A DNA stretch of 64,000 nucleotides, taken from Gelidibacter salicanalis. Its GTDB lineage: Bacteria > Bacteroidota > Bacteroidia > Flavobacteriales > Flavobacteriaceae. Below, in pieces: positions 1 through 10,700 of the stretch (position 1 is the first letter of the stretch; every line of letters begins with the position of its first letter). Location: positions 1-64,000 of the forward strand of contig NZ_VORX01000009.1 in the NCBI RefSeq assembly GCF_007997285.1, given 5' to 3'. The position numbers and the translations under genes were made by a program. The notes under the pieces were generated by a model, which was not told the origin of the DNA, ran no database searches, and was given only the letters and a program-made list of their open reading frames with translations.

Positions 1-1243
1 AATACGGATATTAAAGTTGTAACGCTAACTGCCAAGGATGTTACTCAACCAGTTCTTACGGTGAATGCAGTGCAGGACGTAAATTTGGATGCTAGCTGTG
101 AGATTACAGTTCCCGATGTTAGGGGTTTCGCTACGGACAACTGTATGTTTACCATCACCCAAAGCCCTGCCATTGGTTCAAAGGTTGCGCTTGCTCATAA
201 TGGGACAACCACGGTTACGGTTACGGCTAAAGATGCCGCTGGAAATACGGATATTAAAGTTGTAACGCTAACCGCCAAGGATGTTACTCAACCAGTTCTT
301 ACGGTGAATGCAGTGCAGAACGTAAATTTGGATGCTAGCTGTGAGATTACTGTTCCCGATGTTAGGGGTTCCGCAACGGACAACTGTATGTTTACGATCA
401 CCCAAAGCCCTTCCATTGGGTCTAAGGTGGCCCTTGCTCATAACGGGACAACCACGGTTACGGTTACTGCTAAAGATGCGGCAGGAAATACGGATATTAA
501 AATAGTAACGCTAACCGCCAAGGATGTTACTAAACCAGTTCTTACGGTTGGAGGCACCCAGAACGTGAATTTGGATGCCAGCTGTGGGATTACAGTTCCC
601 GATGTTAGGGGTTCCGCAACGGACAACTGTACGTTTACCATCACCCAAAGCCCTGCCATTGGTTCAAAGGTTGCCCTTGCTCATAATGGGACAACCACGG
701 TTACGGTTACGGCTAAAGATGCCGCTGGAAATACGGATATTAAAGTTGTAACGCTAACCGCTAAGGATGTTACTCAACCAGTTCTTACGGTGAATGCAGT
801 GCAGGACGTGAATTTGGATGCTAGCTGTGAGATTACTGTTCCCGATGTTAGGGGTTCCGCAATGGACAACTGTATGTTTACCATCACCCAAAGCCCTGCC
901 ATTGGTTCAAAGGTTGCCCTTGCTCATAATGGGAAAATCACTGTTACGGTTACGGCTAAAGATGCCGCTGGAAATACGGATATTAAAATAGTAACGCTAA
1001 CCGCCAAGGATGTTACTAAACCAATTCTTACGGTTGGAGGCACCCAGAACGTGAATTTGGATGCCAGCTGTGAGATTACAGTTCCCGATGTTAGGGGTTC
1101 CGCAACGGACAACTGTACAGTTAGCATCACCCAAAGCCCTGCCATTGGATCTAAGGTTGCCCTTGCTCACAATGGCACAACAGCTGTTACGGTTACTGCT
1201 AATGATGCCGCGGGAAATACGGACACTAAGATAGTAACGCTAA
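1..1243 (+). repeat. Five in-frame 243-bp tandem repeats (HYR-like) at the 5' edge
   Basis: The marker AATACGGA recurs at 1, 244, 487, 730 and 973, and as AATACGGACAC at 1216, exactly 243 bp (81 codons) apart. The copies are nearly identical at DNA level, including synonymous positions, which points to recent duplication or gene conversion. Two linked variants alternate: VTQP..VNAVQ and IV..VTKP..VGGTQ. The array continues upstream of the window, so the copy number is unknown. Confidence 0.95.
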
Positions 1244-4200
1244 CCGCTATTGATAATACATTACCTACCTTAAATGTGGGAGAAAATCTAACAGCAAACA
1301 CCAACGCTGCGACTTGTGATGCATCAGTCAACGTTCCCAACGTGATATATGATGATAACTGTCAATCGTCAGTTTCCATTTCCTTTACCTTAAGTGGCGC
1401 TACTACACTAGATCCTACCACTGGTCAAGTAGGTGTTAGATTATTTAATAAAGGTATTACTGCAATTGAATATACAGTGACAGATGGTGCTAACCTCACC
1501 GTGAAGAGGTCTAGAACCGTGACTATTGTTGATAGTACGCCGCCTACACTTACTCCAGGTCACAACCTAACGGTTAACACCAGCTCAACAACCTGTGATG
1601 CTTCTGTTACAGTTCCAGATGCCGTTTTATCTGACAACTGTTCTGCTTCTGTTTCTTATACCTTAACCGGTGCTACAGTTTTGGACACAACTTTAGGTCA
1701 AGTTGGGACGCGAACCTTTAATAAAGGAGTTACAACAATCAGTTATACTGTGACTGATGGTGTTAATCCTGTTGTTACAAAATCTAAGACGGTTACCGTT
1801 GTAGATAATACAGCCCCAACATTAACTGCAGGTTCAAATATTATAGCTAATACGACTTCGACAACTTGCGACGCTTTAATTCAGGTTTCAGATGCTGTTT
1901 TTGGTGATAACTGTTCTTCGGCGGTTTCTCTTTCTTTTACATTAACCGGTGACACAACATTGGCTTCTACAGCTGGTCAAGTTGGCAGTAGAAGATTTAA
2001 CAAAGGAGTTACTATAATCAACTATACCGTAACTGATGGCGTTAATATGGTAACTCATTCTAAAACGGTAACTATTAATGATAAAGAAGATCCTGTAACC
2101 CCCACTTTAGTAGATCTTACAGCAGAGTGTTCTTTAACTGTTATACCGCCAACAACAACAGATAATTGTGATGGAGTAAATGGAGTAATAGGTACAACGA
2201 GTCTTACGGATTTAACGTTTGATACTATAGGTGAACATTTAATCTATTGGGTTTTTACAGATGCTTCAGGAAACTCTACTGACCCAGTTATACAAAAAGT
2301 TATAATTACTGATACAAAAGCTCCAGTTATTGATGCAAGCTTAACTAATTATACACATACAATTAACGGATGTGAAATAGCAAGTGTTTCTGACTTAAAT
2401 CACGTTCCTACAGCCGAAGATGAATGTGATGGAACTATCGTAGGGGTTCTAAGCAATATTGTTTTCCCTTATGTTCAACCAGGAATTAACGAGATTGAAT
2501 GGACTTTTACGGATGACGAAGGAAACTTTTCCACTCAAAAACAATATATTGAATTAATTCCACCTGTTATAAATGGAGGAACAATAACTGGAATTTATAA
2601 CGGTAAGAGTTCTTCAGATGAAATTAGTATCGCATCCTGTGGGGGAGATATTAACATTCCGTTGTCTTTAGATGAAGAAATTGGAGAAATTGTGCAATGG
2701 GAAAAGTACGAAGTAGGAGATGAAGTTAATTGGGTAATAATTGCAAATCTTACCAATAGTTACAATGCTTTTTTTAAAGATAAAGAAATGGTTTCTACTT
2801 ATTTTAGAGTATTGGTTAAGGTAGGAGATTGCTATGAGTATTCAGATGATATCTTTGTAAAAACTGAGCGTGTAGGATCGGTTCCAGAATTAGATCCAGA
2901 TAATTTTGAAATTTGTTTATCTGGTAGTGTTACATTAACATTGAAAGCTACGGGGTATTATGAAGTAGCACAAGATCCCATTGTTAGTAGTGGTGGAGAT
3001 TTTCAATCAGGCCAATTATTTAATGACGGATGGATTATTGATGGTATTACAGATAAAAATGAATATACTTCTAGTACAAACAATGGAAAACCAGCGAATT
3101 GGGGAGGTTCGACAGGTGCTAAACCTTATGGGAAAGTTTATAAGATTAATTATAATTCTGGTGATCCAAAATTTGCAATTGCCCAAGGAAATTATAGCTC
3201 TAAATGGATAAAGGATTTTTATCCTTGGATTTATGCTGAATCAAAAGAAACAACTTTAGAAACACCAAGTATCGCATTGGAAGATTTAATTTCTGGAGTT
3301 TTAAACTTCGATCAAGCATTTAATTTAGAAAGGGATGATTATATAAAACTTGAATTAATTCTTAAAAATGCGACTGGGCCTTTGACAACAATCAATTTAA
3401 CTGGCGATGCTTCAAGCGCTAAAATAACAGGTCCGATAACATATAACGGTGATGGAAGTCAAAATACAAGTCCTTTACAACAGGTTAACGCTGATTACAA
3501 TTTTGGAAATGATAATACGTCTTATAATATTTTAGATTTAATTAAGGCTAATTATTCTGACCTTAGTGGTATGTATGCTAGTGTGCGTTTTACATTTCAC
3601 GGAACAACAGATGAGAGTGCTTGGGCAATAGATAATATTTCTTTAGCAACAACTTCGAAGAAAATAGCTGAGATTGAGTGGACGGATGGTGTAGGTAATC
3701 CAGCAGGAGAAGTTCTTTCAGATGAAGAAACTTTTACTTTTACTCCAATTGCACCTGGACATTATCAGTATGGAGCAACCTCAATTGTAGGTGGGTGCAG
3801 AACTTATGATGGTAGTGAGACTGCTTTAGCTGATGTTTTTGTATATAATGCTAATGCTGGTGTAGATGCTATATTTACAGATGCGGAATGCGGACCGAAA
3901 TCAGTACAGTTAAATGCATTCGATAACAGAATATCTTCATCGGCTAATAATGATAAATTTGCGGCATTATATCCACTTAGTACAAATCCAAGACCATATC
4001 CTGAAAGTGATCAAGATGGAGCAATGACAAAGGTTGACGCTAACGGAGTTGTTACAGCAGTAGACTGGATACTTAATGATAACGGAACAACCACAAAAAA
4101 AGGTGGAATGTGGTCTTTTTCTAGGGTTGACACAGGTGACTCAGATTGTGGTCAAGGAGAAATTTCAGATCCATATGATCCAAATGCGATATTCACTGGA

Positions 4201-6954
4201 GGTGTTGGTAAGTATACTTTAACTTGGTCTGTTGGTACTCTTTTGAAAAATGGGGCTGATGTGACTATTGAGAATGTATTGTGTTCTGATGATATCACAA
4301 TAATAATTACACCTTGTGAAAAAATTGACTTCGATGGTAATGATAATTATGTGGATTTTGGTGAAGAAAGTTATAGTTTAAAGGATGATTTTAGCTTAGA
4401 AGTTTGGGTTAAACCTGAATCAATAAATGGAACTCAAACAATATTTTCAAAAAGGGAAGTAAATAGCGTTATCAATAGTTTTGGATATGATTTAAGTATT
4501 GATAATGCTGGGTTTGTGTCATTTAATTTTAATGTAAATGGTTCTATTAGTTCATCTCCTTATAAGATTGATAACACAAGATGGTATCATATAGCTATAA
4601 CGCACTCAAGTTCGGGAAGGTATAGGTTATATGTTGATGGAGTATTGGTGGTTCCTAACGGTTCAGGGGGCTCTCCTAATTACCCTACCGATGGAACGAA
4701 ATATAAAGCCATCTTGGGAGCAATGGGTAAAAAAAACTCAAGTAATCCAATAAATAATTTTAAAGGATGGATGGATGAGGTAAGAATATGGAATGTTGAG
4801 TTAACCAAAGAACAAATACGTCAAATGATGAATCAGAGAATTATTTCGAGTCCAACTGTTTCTGGAAATGTACAAGGTGAAATCATCCCTGTTGATGTAT
4901 CTGGCGTGTCTTGGTCAAATTTAATAGGTTATTACCAAATGAATTTTGATGATTGCGGAAACTTTAAATCAACTGCTGGTATAAGTGGAGAGTTAAAAAA
5001 TATGGATTCAGCACAAGATAAAACAGCACCTTTACCTTATTCTTCATATAAAGATGGCTTATGGGGCACCAATACAACTTGGAAATATCTTGGTACTGGC
5101 AAGGCTGATAACTGGAACTCCAATCTATGGCTACCACCTAATAGTAAAGGTATAAACGGAACTCCAATAGATTGGAATATTGTAAGAGTCATTAATAAAA
5201 TAAGTGCCTCACGTGATGTTACCTTATTAGGCTTAATAATTGATGATGGTGGTAAATTAACAATGGAAGGCATTACTGCTGCTGCTGGAACTGGCACAGG
5301 TCAAGGCTTATGGATTACCCACTATCTGGAATTGGATGGTGTTATTGATTTAGAGGGAGAGTCACAATTGGTGCAAAAAAGATATACACCTTCACAAATT
5401 AATGAGAGTATTTTTGAACCTGCCAGTAGTGGTTTTATTGAACGCGATCAACAAGGTACGGCGAACTTTTTTAATTATAATTATTGGAGCTCACCGGTGG
5501 TATCGGGTGGTAGTGAAGCAAGCAATTTCACAATCTCTAGCGTGCTTCACGATGGAACAAATTCAAGTAATCCGAGTGAAATTAAATGGATAAAAAGTTA
5601 TGATGGCCAACCAGGAATTCCATTAAAATTAAGTAACCGATGGTTAACCACCTATACTAATAAGCTGTCAAATACATATGCATCCTGGGATAGAATAAAT
5701 GAAAACTCGCTCATAAATATTGGTTTAGGCTATACTATGAAGGGTAGTGGCGCTAATACTCCAACCCAAAATTATGTGTTCATCGGGAGACCCAACAATG
5801 GCACTATTTCCACAAACATATCAAAGGGCAATGATGCTTTGGTTGGCAATCCATATCCGTCGGCGATTGATGCTGATGCCTTTATTGATGATAATGAGAG
5901 TAGTCTAGAGGAAGGATCTCTGCAGTTTTGGGAACACTTTGACTCTAATAATACGCATGTGTTGCGAGCGTATAAAGGTGGCTACGCAACGTACAATAAA
6001 ACGGGTGGTCAAGTTGCGGTAAGTCCAAAGTCCACCACGGATAGTGTTGTAATTGTTGGTGGCCAGGGTACACGAAAGCCAGGCCGCTTTATACCCGTTG
6101 GGCAAGGATTTTTTGTTACAGCCGGGACCAAAGGAGGAGACGTTACATTTAAAAATAGCCAACGTATTTTTAAACGAGAAGCAGAGAACAGTTCTGAATT
6201 TTTTAGAGCAGGGAAGGGTACTAAATATGTACAATCTCGCACATCTGACACGAAAAAGATGGAGATTCAGCGTATTCGTTTGAATTTCATAACACCAGAA
6301 GGTACCGTCAGACCGTTATTGCTGGGATTCACACCTAATAATTTGGCAACAGATGGTGTAGATTATGGGTATGATGCATTAAATAAGGATAATTATCCAA
6401 GTGATTTGTCATGGATGATTAATGATTCAAAATACATTATTCAAGGGGTCGGTAGCTTTATAGAAACTAAGAAATATCCTTTTGCATTACATATGGGACA
6501 GAACGGCACTGCAGAAATTAAATTGACTGAATTAGAAAACTTTAGTGAGGAAATTGAGGTCTATATTTATGATTCAGTATTAGGAACGTATCATGCCATA
6601 AACGATTCTAGTTTTGCGCTTTCCTTAGACACGGGGAACTATGATAACCGCTTCTACCTAGCGTTTAGTGAAGATAATACTTTGTCCCTCGCAGATGAAG
6701 ATTTGAAGATAGCCATTGTAAAGTATTTACAGCAAACTGATGAAATTTACATTAAAACACCAGCAGCGATTACGGTGCAAAAAGTGTCTCTTATTAATAT
6801 AATTGGTCAAACTGTTCAAGCTTGGGATGCGAGTAACACTACACTGTCTAATGATATGAAAATTCCGGTTAAAAACTTACCGGACGGCAGTTATATTGTT
6901 AAAATACAAACCACAACGGGCACACTAAACAAAAAATTAATCATTAAGTATTAG
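1..6954 (+). CDS. Giant secreted HYR/Ig-like repeat surface protein with LamG-like domain and T9SS sorting domain (5' end outside window)
   Basis: Reading frame 1 is open from the first base, so the start and signal peptide lie upstream; 2317 residues are visible. In order: five near-identical 81-residue HYR-like repeats (nt 1-1243), three related repeats of about 92 residues (1252-2079), two more HYR-like units to about 2560, a long unassigned beta-rich section, a LamG/concanavalin-like domain (about 4320-4830, with paired Asp and a DGV turn), a conserved region shared with the next gene, and a C-terminal T9SS-type sorting domain (NIIGQTVQAW near the end, closing in LIIKY). Each HYR unit carries a Cys pair (ASC and DNC). 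By family knowledge such proteins are exported across the outer membrane and anchored or released as adhesins; the ligand is unknown. The usual YPNP start of a type A sorting domain is absent. A terminator follows directly. Confidence 0.9.
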   Translation, partial: NTDIKVVTLTAKDVTQPVLTVNAVQDVNLDASCEITVPDVRGFATDNCMFTITQSPAIGSKVALAHNGTTTVTVTAKDAAGNTDIKVVTLTAKDVTQPVLTVNAVQNVNLDASCEITVPDVRGSATDNCMFTITQSPSIGSKVALAHNGTTTVTVTAKDAAGNTDIKIVTLTAKDVTKPVLTVGGTQNVNLDASCGITVPDVRGSATDNCTFTITQSPAIGSKVALAHNGTTTVTVTAKDAAGNTDIKVVTLTAKDVTQPVLTVNAVQDVNLDASCEITVPDVRGSAMDNCMFTITQSPAIGSKVALAHNGKITVTVTAKDAAGNTDIKIVTLTAKDVTKPILTVGGTQNVNLDASCEITVPDVRGSATDNCTVSITQSPAIGSKVALAHNGTTAVTVTANDAAGNTDTKIVTLTAIDNTLPTLNVGENLTANTNAATCDASVNVPNVIYDDNCQSSVSISFTLSGATTLDPTTGQVGVRLFNKGITAIEYTVTDGANLTVKRSRTVTIVDSTPPTLTPGHNLTVNTSSTTCDASVTVPDAVLSDNCSASVSYTLTGATVLDTTLGQVGTRTFNKGVTTISYTVTDGVNPVVTKSKTVTVVDNTAPTLTAGSNIIANTTSTTCDALIQVSDAVFGDNCSSAVSLSFTLTGDTTLASTAGQVGSRRFNKGVTIINYTVTDGVNMVTHSKTVTINDKEDPVTPTLVDLTAECSLTVIPPTTTDNCDGVNGVIGTTSLTDLTFDTIGEHLIYWVFTDASGNSTDPVIQKVIITDTKAPVIDASLTNYTHTINGCEIASVSDLNHVPTAEDECDGTIVGVLSNIVFPYVQPGINEIEWTFTDDEGNFSTQKQYIELIPPVINGGTITGIYNGKSSSDEISIASCGGDINIPLSLDEEIGEIVQWEKYEVGDEVNWVIIANLTNSYNAFFKDKEMVSTYFRVLVKVGDCYEYSDDIFVKTERVGSVPELDPDNFEICLSGSVTLTLKATGYYEVAQDPIVSSGGDFQSGQLFNDGWIIDGITDKNEYTSSTNNGKPANWGGSTGAKPYGKVYKINYNSGDPKFAIAQGNYSSKWIKDFYPWIYAESKETTLETPSIALEDLISGVLNFDQAFNLERDDYIKLELILKNATGPLTTINLTGDASSAKITGPITYNGDGSQNTSPLQQVNADYNFGNDNTSYNILDLIKANYSDLSGMYASVRFTFHGTTDESAWAIDNISLATTSKKIAEIEWTDGVGNPAGEVLSDEETFTFTPIAPGHYQYGATSIVGGCRTYDGSETALADVFVYNANAGVDAIFTDAECGPKSVQLNAFDNRISSSANNDKFAALYPLSTNPRPYPESDQDGAMTKVDANGVVTAVDWILNDNGTTTKKGGMWSFSRVDTGDSDCGQGEISDPYDPNAIFTGGVGKYTLTWSVGTLLKNGADVTIENVLCSDDITIIITPCEKIDFDGNDNYVDFGEESYSLKDDFSLEVWVKPESINGTQTIFSKREVNSVINSFGYDLSIDNAGFVSFNFNVNGSISSSPYKIDNTRWYHIAITHSSSGRYRLYVDGVLVVPNGSGGSPNYPTDGTKYKAILGAMGKKNSSNPINNFKGWMDEVRIWNVELTKEQIRQMMNQRIISSPTVSGNVQGEIIPVDVSGVSWSNLIGYYQMNFDDCGNFKSTAGISGELKNMDSAQDKTAPLPYSSYKDGLWGTNTTWKYLGTGKADNWNSNLWLPPNSKGINGTPIDWNIVRVINKISASRDVTLLGLIIDDGGKLTMEGITAAAGTGTGQGLWITHYLELDGVIDLEGESQLVQKRYTPSQINESIFEPASSGFIERDQQGTANFFNYNYWSSPVVSGGSEASNFTISSVLHDGTNSSNPSEIKWIKSYDGQPGIPLKLSNRWLTTYTNKLSNTYASWDRINENSLINIGLGYTMKGSGANTPTQNYVFIGRPNNGTISTNISKGNDALVGNPYPSAIDADAFIDDNESSLEEGSLQFWEHFDSNNTHVLRAYKGGYATYNKTGGQVAVSPKSTTDSVVIVGGQGTRKPGRFIPVGQGFFVTAGTKGGDVTFKNSQRIFKREAENSSEFFRAGKGTKYVQSRTSDTKKMEIQRIRLNFITPEGTVRPLLLGFTPNNLATDGVDYGYDALNKDNYPSDLSWMINDSKYIIQGVGSFIETKKYPFALHMGQNGTAEIKLTELENFSEEIEVYIYDSVLGTYHAINDSSFALSLDTGNYDNRFYLAFSEDNTLSLADEDLKIAIVKYLQQTDEIYIKTPAAITVQKVSLINIIGQTVQAWDASNTTLSNDMKIPVKNLPDGSYIVKIQTTTGTLNKKLIIKY
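1252..2079 (+). repeat. Three diverged in-frame repeats of 273-279 bp
   Basis: Units begin with a D-[NS]-T-x-P-T-L motif at 1252, 1531 and 1804 and end with a TV-T-[IV]-[VN]-D strand. Each contains a TCDA Cys motif, a DNC motif, a TGQVG turn and FNKG. They are older and more diverged than the 243-bp repeats in front of them. Confidence 0.9.
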
Positions 6955-6990
6955 GCCTATCATTGAGACAGGTTGAAAAATAGCTCTTAA

Positions 6991-7033
6991 AACCGAATCT
7001 GACTTGAAGTTAGGTTCGTTTTTTTTTTTTTTT
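6991..7033 (+). terminator. Intrinsic terminator after the first giant gene
   Basis: A hairpin (CGAATCTGAC / GTTAGGTTCG with G-T pairs and a short loop) is followed by 15 consecutive T residues. It starts 37 nt after the stop codon. Confidence 0.85.
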
Positions 7034-7698
7034 AGACATGGGCGATCATTCTGATAGAATTTTGCTTTATTATAATGCCTAATGCAATCAGTTAAAGATT
7101 ATTCTAGTAGTGACTTTACAAATGACTAGTCGCGAATTGTAGTTTCTGATTCGACATAACTCTTCAAACATTTATATTGATTTTAGATTCGATATCATTA
7201 GTGTCCGATAAAAATAAATAATAAATTAACAAACTCATTTAAAGCAAGGGACATTAGAAGATTTCCGAAATGAGACCTTGCATTTTAGGAACTGTTTCTA
7301 CCGAGAGGGAATGTGCGATTTTAATTTAAATGATCGTTGTTTGTCAGTTAGTTGCAAACAAGTCTTAATTCTTTATTCTAACAGCGCAGCGGTCTTGATT
7401 CTTTATCGGACAACAATGATTCGATATAATAATATAAGAATCTATCAAAAATTACTTCTTTTTATCAAACAACAACAGCTGGGTATAGCAATCTGCAATA
7501 GTGTGAATCTTCACTTAAAAGACGAGTATTCTTGTTTCGTGCTTCTTGTGTCAAAAGGTTGTAATTAACTCAATTACAGTAAGTGAAAGTTGTTTTGTGC
7601 CCTTTATCGATTATTTAATTTATCTAAATGATCATGTATTATTTTAGATAATCCGCAACACAAATCCAACGACCATCACAGCCTTACTGCGTGGTTTA
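7034..7698. other. Intergenic region between the two giant genes, no gene supported
   Basis: About 660 bp of AT-rich DNA. A 96-codon open frame at 7278-7568 has low-complexity, Cys-rich composition and no recognisable domain, and is not called. A perfect 7-bp inverted repeat (TGTAATT / AATTACA, 7560-7578) and a loosely repeated phrase around TCTT[AG]ATTCTTTAT (7362-7406) are the only structures seen. Confidence 0.5.
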
Positions 7699-7731
7699 TG
7701 GTATGTGCTTCACACACCAATTTTAATTTTA
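7699..7731 (+). promoter_or_regulatory. Near-palindrome and weak -7 box ahead of the second giant gene
   Basis: TGGTATGTG-CTT-CACACACCA (7699-7719) pairs at 8 of 9 positions. Five bases later comes TAATTTTA (7724-7731), one base off the Bacteroidetes -7 consensus TAnnTTTG. The ATG at 7739 lies only 7 nt after the box, so any transcript from it would be nearly leaderless, and the palindrome would cover the -33 region. The promoter call is an inference. Confidence 0.4.
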
Positions 7732-7738
7732 TCGCAGT

Positions 7739-10700
7739 ATGAAGAATTTTTACTTATTTACGATTTCATATATACTTTTAGCATTATTGGCCTACCCAAG
7801 TTTTTCGAAAACTAAGGTCGACGCCACTATTTATACTTCAACGGAAATTAATAGGGACACATATTATGGTTTTAAAATTGAAACGGTTAAACCTCGGTTT
7901 AAGGGTTTGGATGTGTCTGGGTTTACATCATCGCAATACTTGTTTATAAATCGGTTTCAATCCAAAACTCTTAAACAGGAAACGCATACCCTTTTAAATG
8001 CTTGGGCAACCTATCAGGCATTTTCATTGTCTTCACTCTTTTATTCTAAAATGATATTAGAAGATTCTGCTAGACCTTATGCTTGCTCTGCGACTGTTAC
8101 TATATCTTCAGATGCTACTAATAATACCATTTGTGCAGGAAATTCAGTAATCTTTACAGCAACATCGGTTAATGGAGGTAGTGCTCCTAAGTATCAATGG
8201 CAAGTTAACGCAGTTAATGTTGGCACTAGTAGTACTATTAATACCTTTACGCCTCCGCAACCCCTTCAAAATGGTCACGTTGTAACTGTTATTTTAACTT
8301 CTGATCTTGTTGATTGTGGAACATTGAATACTGTTAGTGATAATCTTACTATAGCAGTAAATCCAATTCCATCTGCACCAACTGCAGGAAATGATGGTCC
8401 AGTGTGCGAGGGAGGAATAATTCATTTAACAGCGGGTACCATTAATGGAGCGACATATTCCTGGATCGGGCCAAATAGTTTTACAAGTACTGATCAAAAT
8501 CCGACCGTTTCAGGTGCATCTGCTGCGATGGCAGGTACATATAATGTAACAGCAACAGTATCTGGATGTACAAGTAATGCAGGATCAACGAATGTTATTG
8601 TTAATCCAATTCCATCTGCACCTACTGCTAGCAGTAATGGTCCAGTGTGTGAAGGAGGAACAATTGAACTAACAGCTTCTTTCATTACAGGTGCAACATA
8701 TTATTGGACTGGGCCAAATAATTTTACAAGTACTGCTCAAAATCCGATCATTTCAGGTGCAACTGCTCCGATGGATGGCATTTATAGTGTGTCTGCTACT
8801 GTATCTGGATGCACAAGTGAAGCAGCAAATACAAGTGTTATTGTAAATCCAATTCCATCTGCCCCTGTTGCTAACAATGCTGGTCCAGTGTGTGCAGGAG
8901 GAACCATCAATCTAACTGCAAGTACCATTGCAGATGCAACATATTCTTGGATTGGGCCAAATGGTTTTACAAGTACAGCTCAAAATCCAGTTATTACTAA
9001 TGCAGCTGCTGCAATGGCTGGAATTTATAATGTGACCGCCACTGTATCAGGATGTACGAGTAGCATTGGAACCACAACAGTAGTAGTAAATCCAATTCCA
9101 TCTGCGCCTACTGCTGGCAGTAATGGTCCAGTGTGTGTTGGTGGAACAATTAATTTAACAGCAAGTACTTTTGCTGGTGCAATCTATTCTTGGACTGGGC
9201 CGGGGGGGTTTTCAAGTTCGACTCAAAATCCGAGTATTTCAGTTGCTACTGCTGCGATGAATGGAACTTATAGTGTGACCGCTACTGTATCTGGATGCAC
9301 AAGTATTGCAGGAACTACAGAGGTTATTGTAAATCCAATTCCAACAGCACCTACTGCTGGCAGTAATGGTCCAGTGTGTGTAGGAGAAACAATTAACCTA
9401 ACGGCGACTGCCATTTCAGGTGCAACATATTCTTGGACCGGGCCAAATAATTTTACGAGTACTGCTCAAAGTCCGAGCATATCTGTTGCGTCTGCTGCCA
9501 TGGCGGGTAATTATAATGTGACCGCTACGGTATCCGGTTCTGGATGTACAAGTAATGTTGGAACTATAAATGTTGTTGTAAATCCAATTCCATCTGCACC
9601 TACTACTATCAGTAATATTTCAGTATGTGCAAATGGAACAATAAATTTAACAGCGAGTACAATTTCAGGTGCAACCTATTCTTGGACAGGACCTAACGGT
9701 TTTACAAGTAATACTCAAAACCCGAGCATTTCAAGTGCAACTGGAGCGACGGCAGGTAATTATAATGTGACCGCCACTGTATCCGGGTGTACGAGTGGTG
9801 TGGCAACAACAACTGTAGTTGTAAACCCTACGGTAACACCAACTGTATCAATAACTTCTTCCTCTACATCAATTTGTGCAACCGCACCTTCTGGATCAAC
9901 ACCGGTTACATTTACTGCGACTCCGGTAAATGGTGGGACTTCACCATCGTATCAATGGAAAAATGGGACGACTAGTGTGGGAACCAACAGCCCAACATAT
10001 GTTGCTAACTCACTTGCAATTGGATCTCAAATTTCCGTTGTAATGACTTCAAGCGCTACTTGTACTTCATCTGCCACTGCGACAAGTGATATTATTCCGA
10101 TGACAAGTTATACTCCGCCAACAAAACCTGTATTCGTGGCATCATCCGGAAATGTTAATGTTAAATCCGGAATATGCCCACCTGCTTCAGGTTTAATCTA
10201 TAGAGTTAATTCAGATGATAACATATCAAACTATGACTGGAGCATCCCTAACGGATGGGTCATCACCAATGGCGCAGGAACTAATACAATAACTGTAGAT
10301 GTAACAGGTGCAGCGGGCTCAGGAGGAAATTATAACATACGCGCTAATGCTAAAAATACTTGCGGAACTAGTTCTCAGGAAACATTAGTTGTAAGTGTGA
10401 ATAAGTCGGCTTCGCTTTATGCAGGCCTAGACGCAAGTATATGCATGGGGGGCTCAATTGCTCTCTCAGGTGAAAATAACGGTTATGCTAATAAATTTAA
10501 TTGGACTGCGAATCCAGCTGTAGGAGCATTCAGCAATAGCACAGATCTAAAACCTACATATACTCCACCTGCATCATATACAGGAATAATTAAACTCAGC
10601 TTTATTAGTACACAGGAACCGGGGAATGTGAACTGTCCTGTAGTTGCGGACGAAATGATCTTAACCGTAAATGCCCCACCGGCAATCACAGCGCAACCCT

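Noticed and set aside
438-1145. Two 73-codon minus-strand frames
   Set aside because: They are complements of the HYR repeats and recur with the 243-bp period; no independent signal.
1-1243. Regular repeats resembling a CRISPR array
   Set aside because: The 243-bp period, in-frame coding capacity and lack of unique spacers show that these are protein repeats.
7278-7568. 96-codon plus-strand frame in the spacer between the giant genes
   Set aside because: Unusual composition, no domain, no promoter motif.
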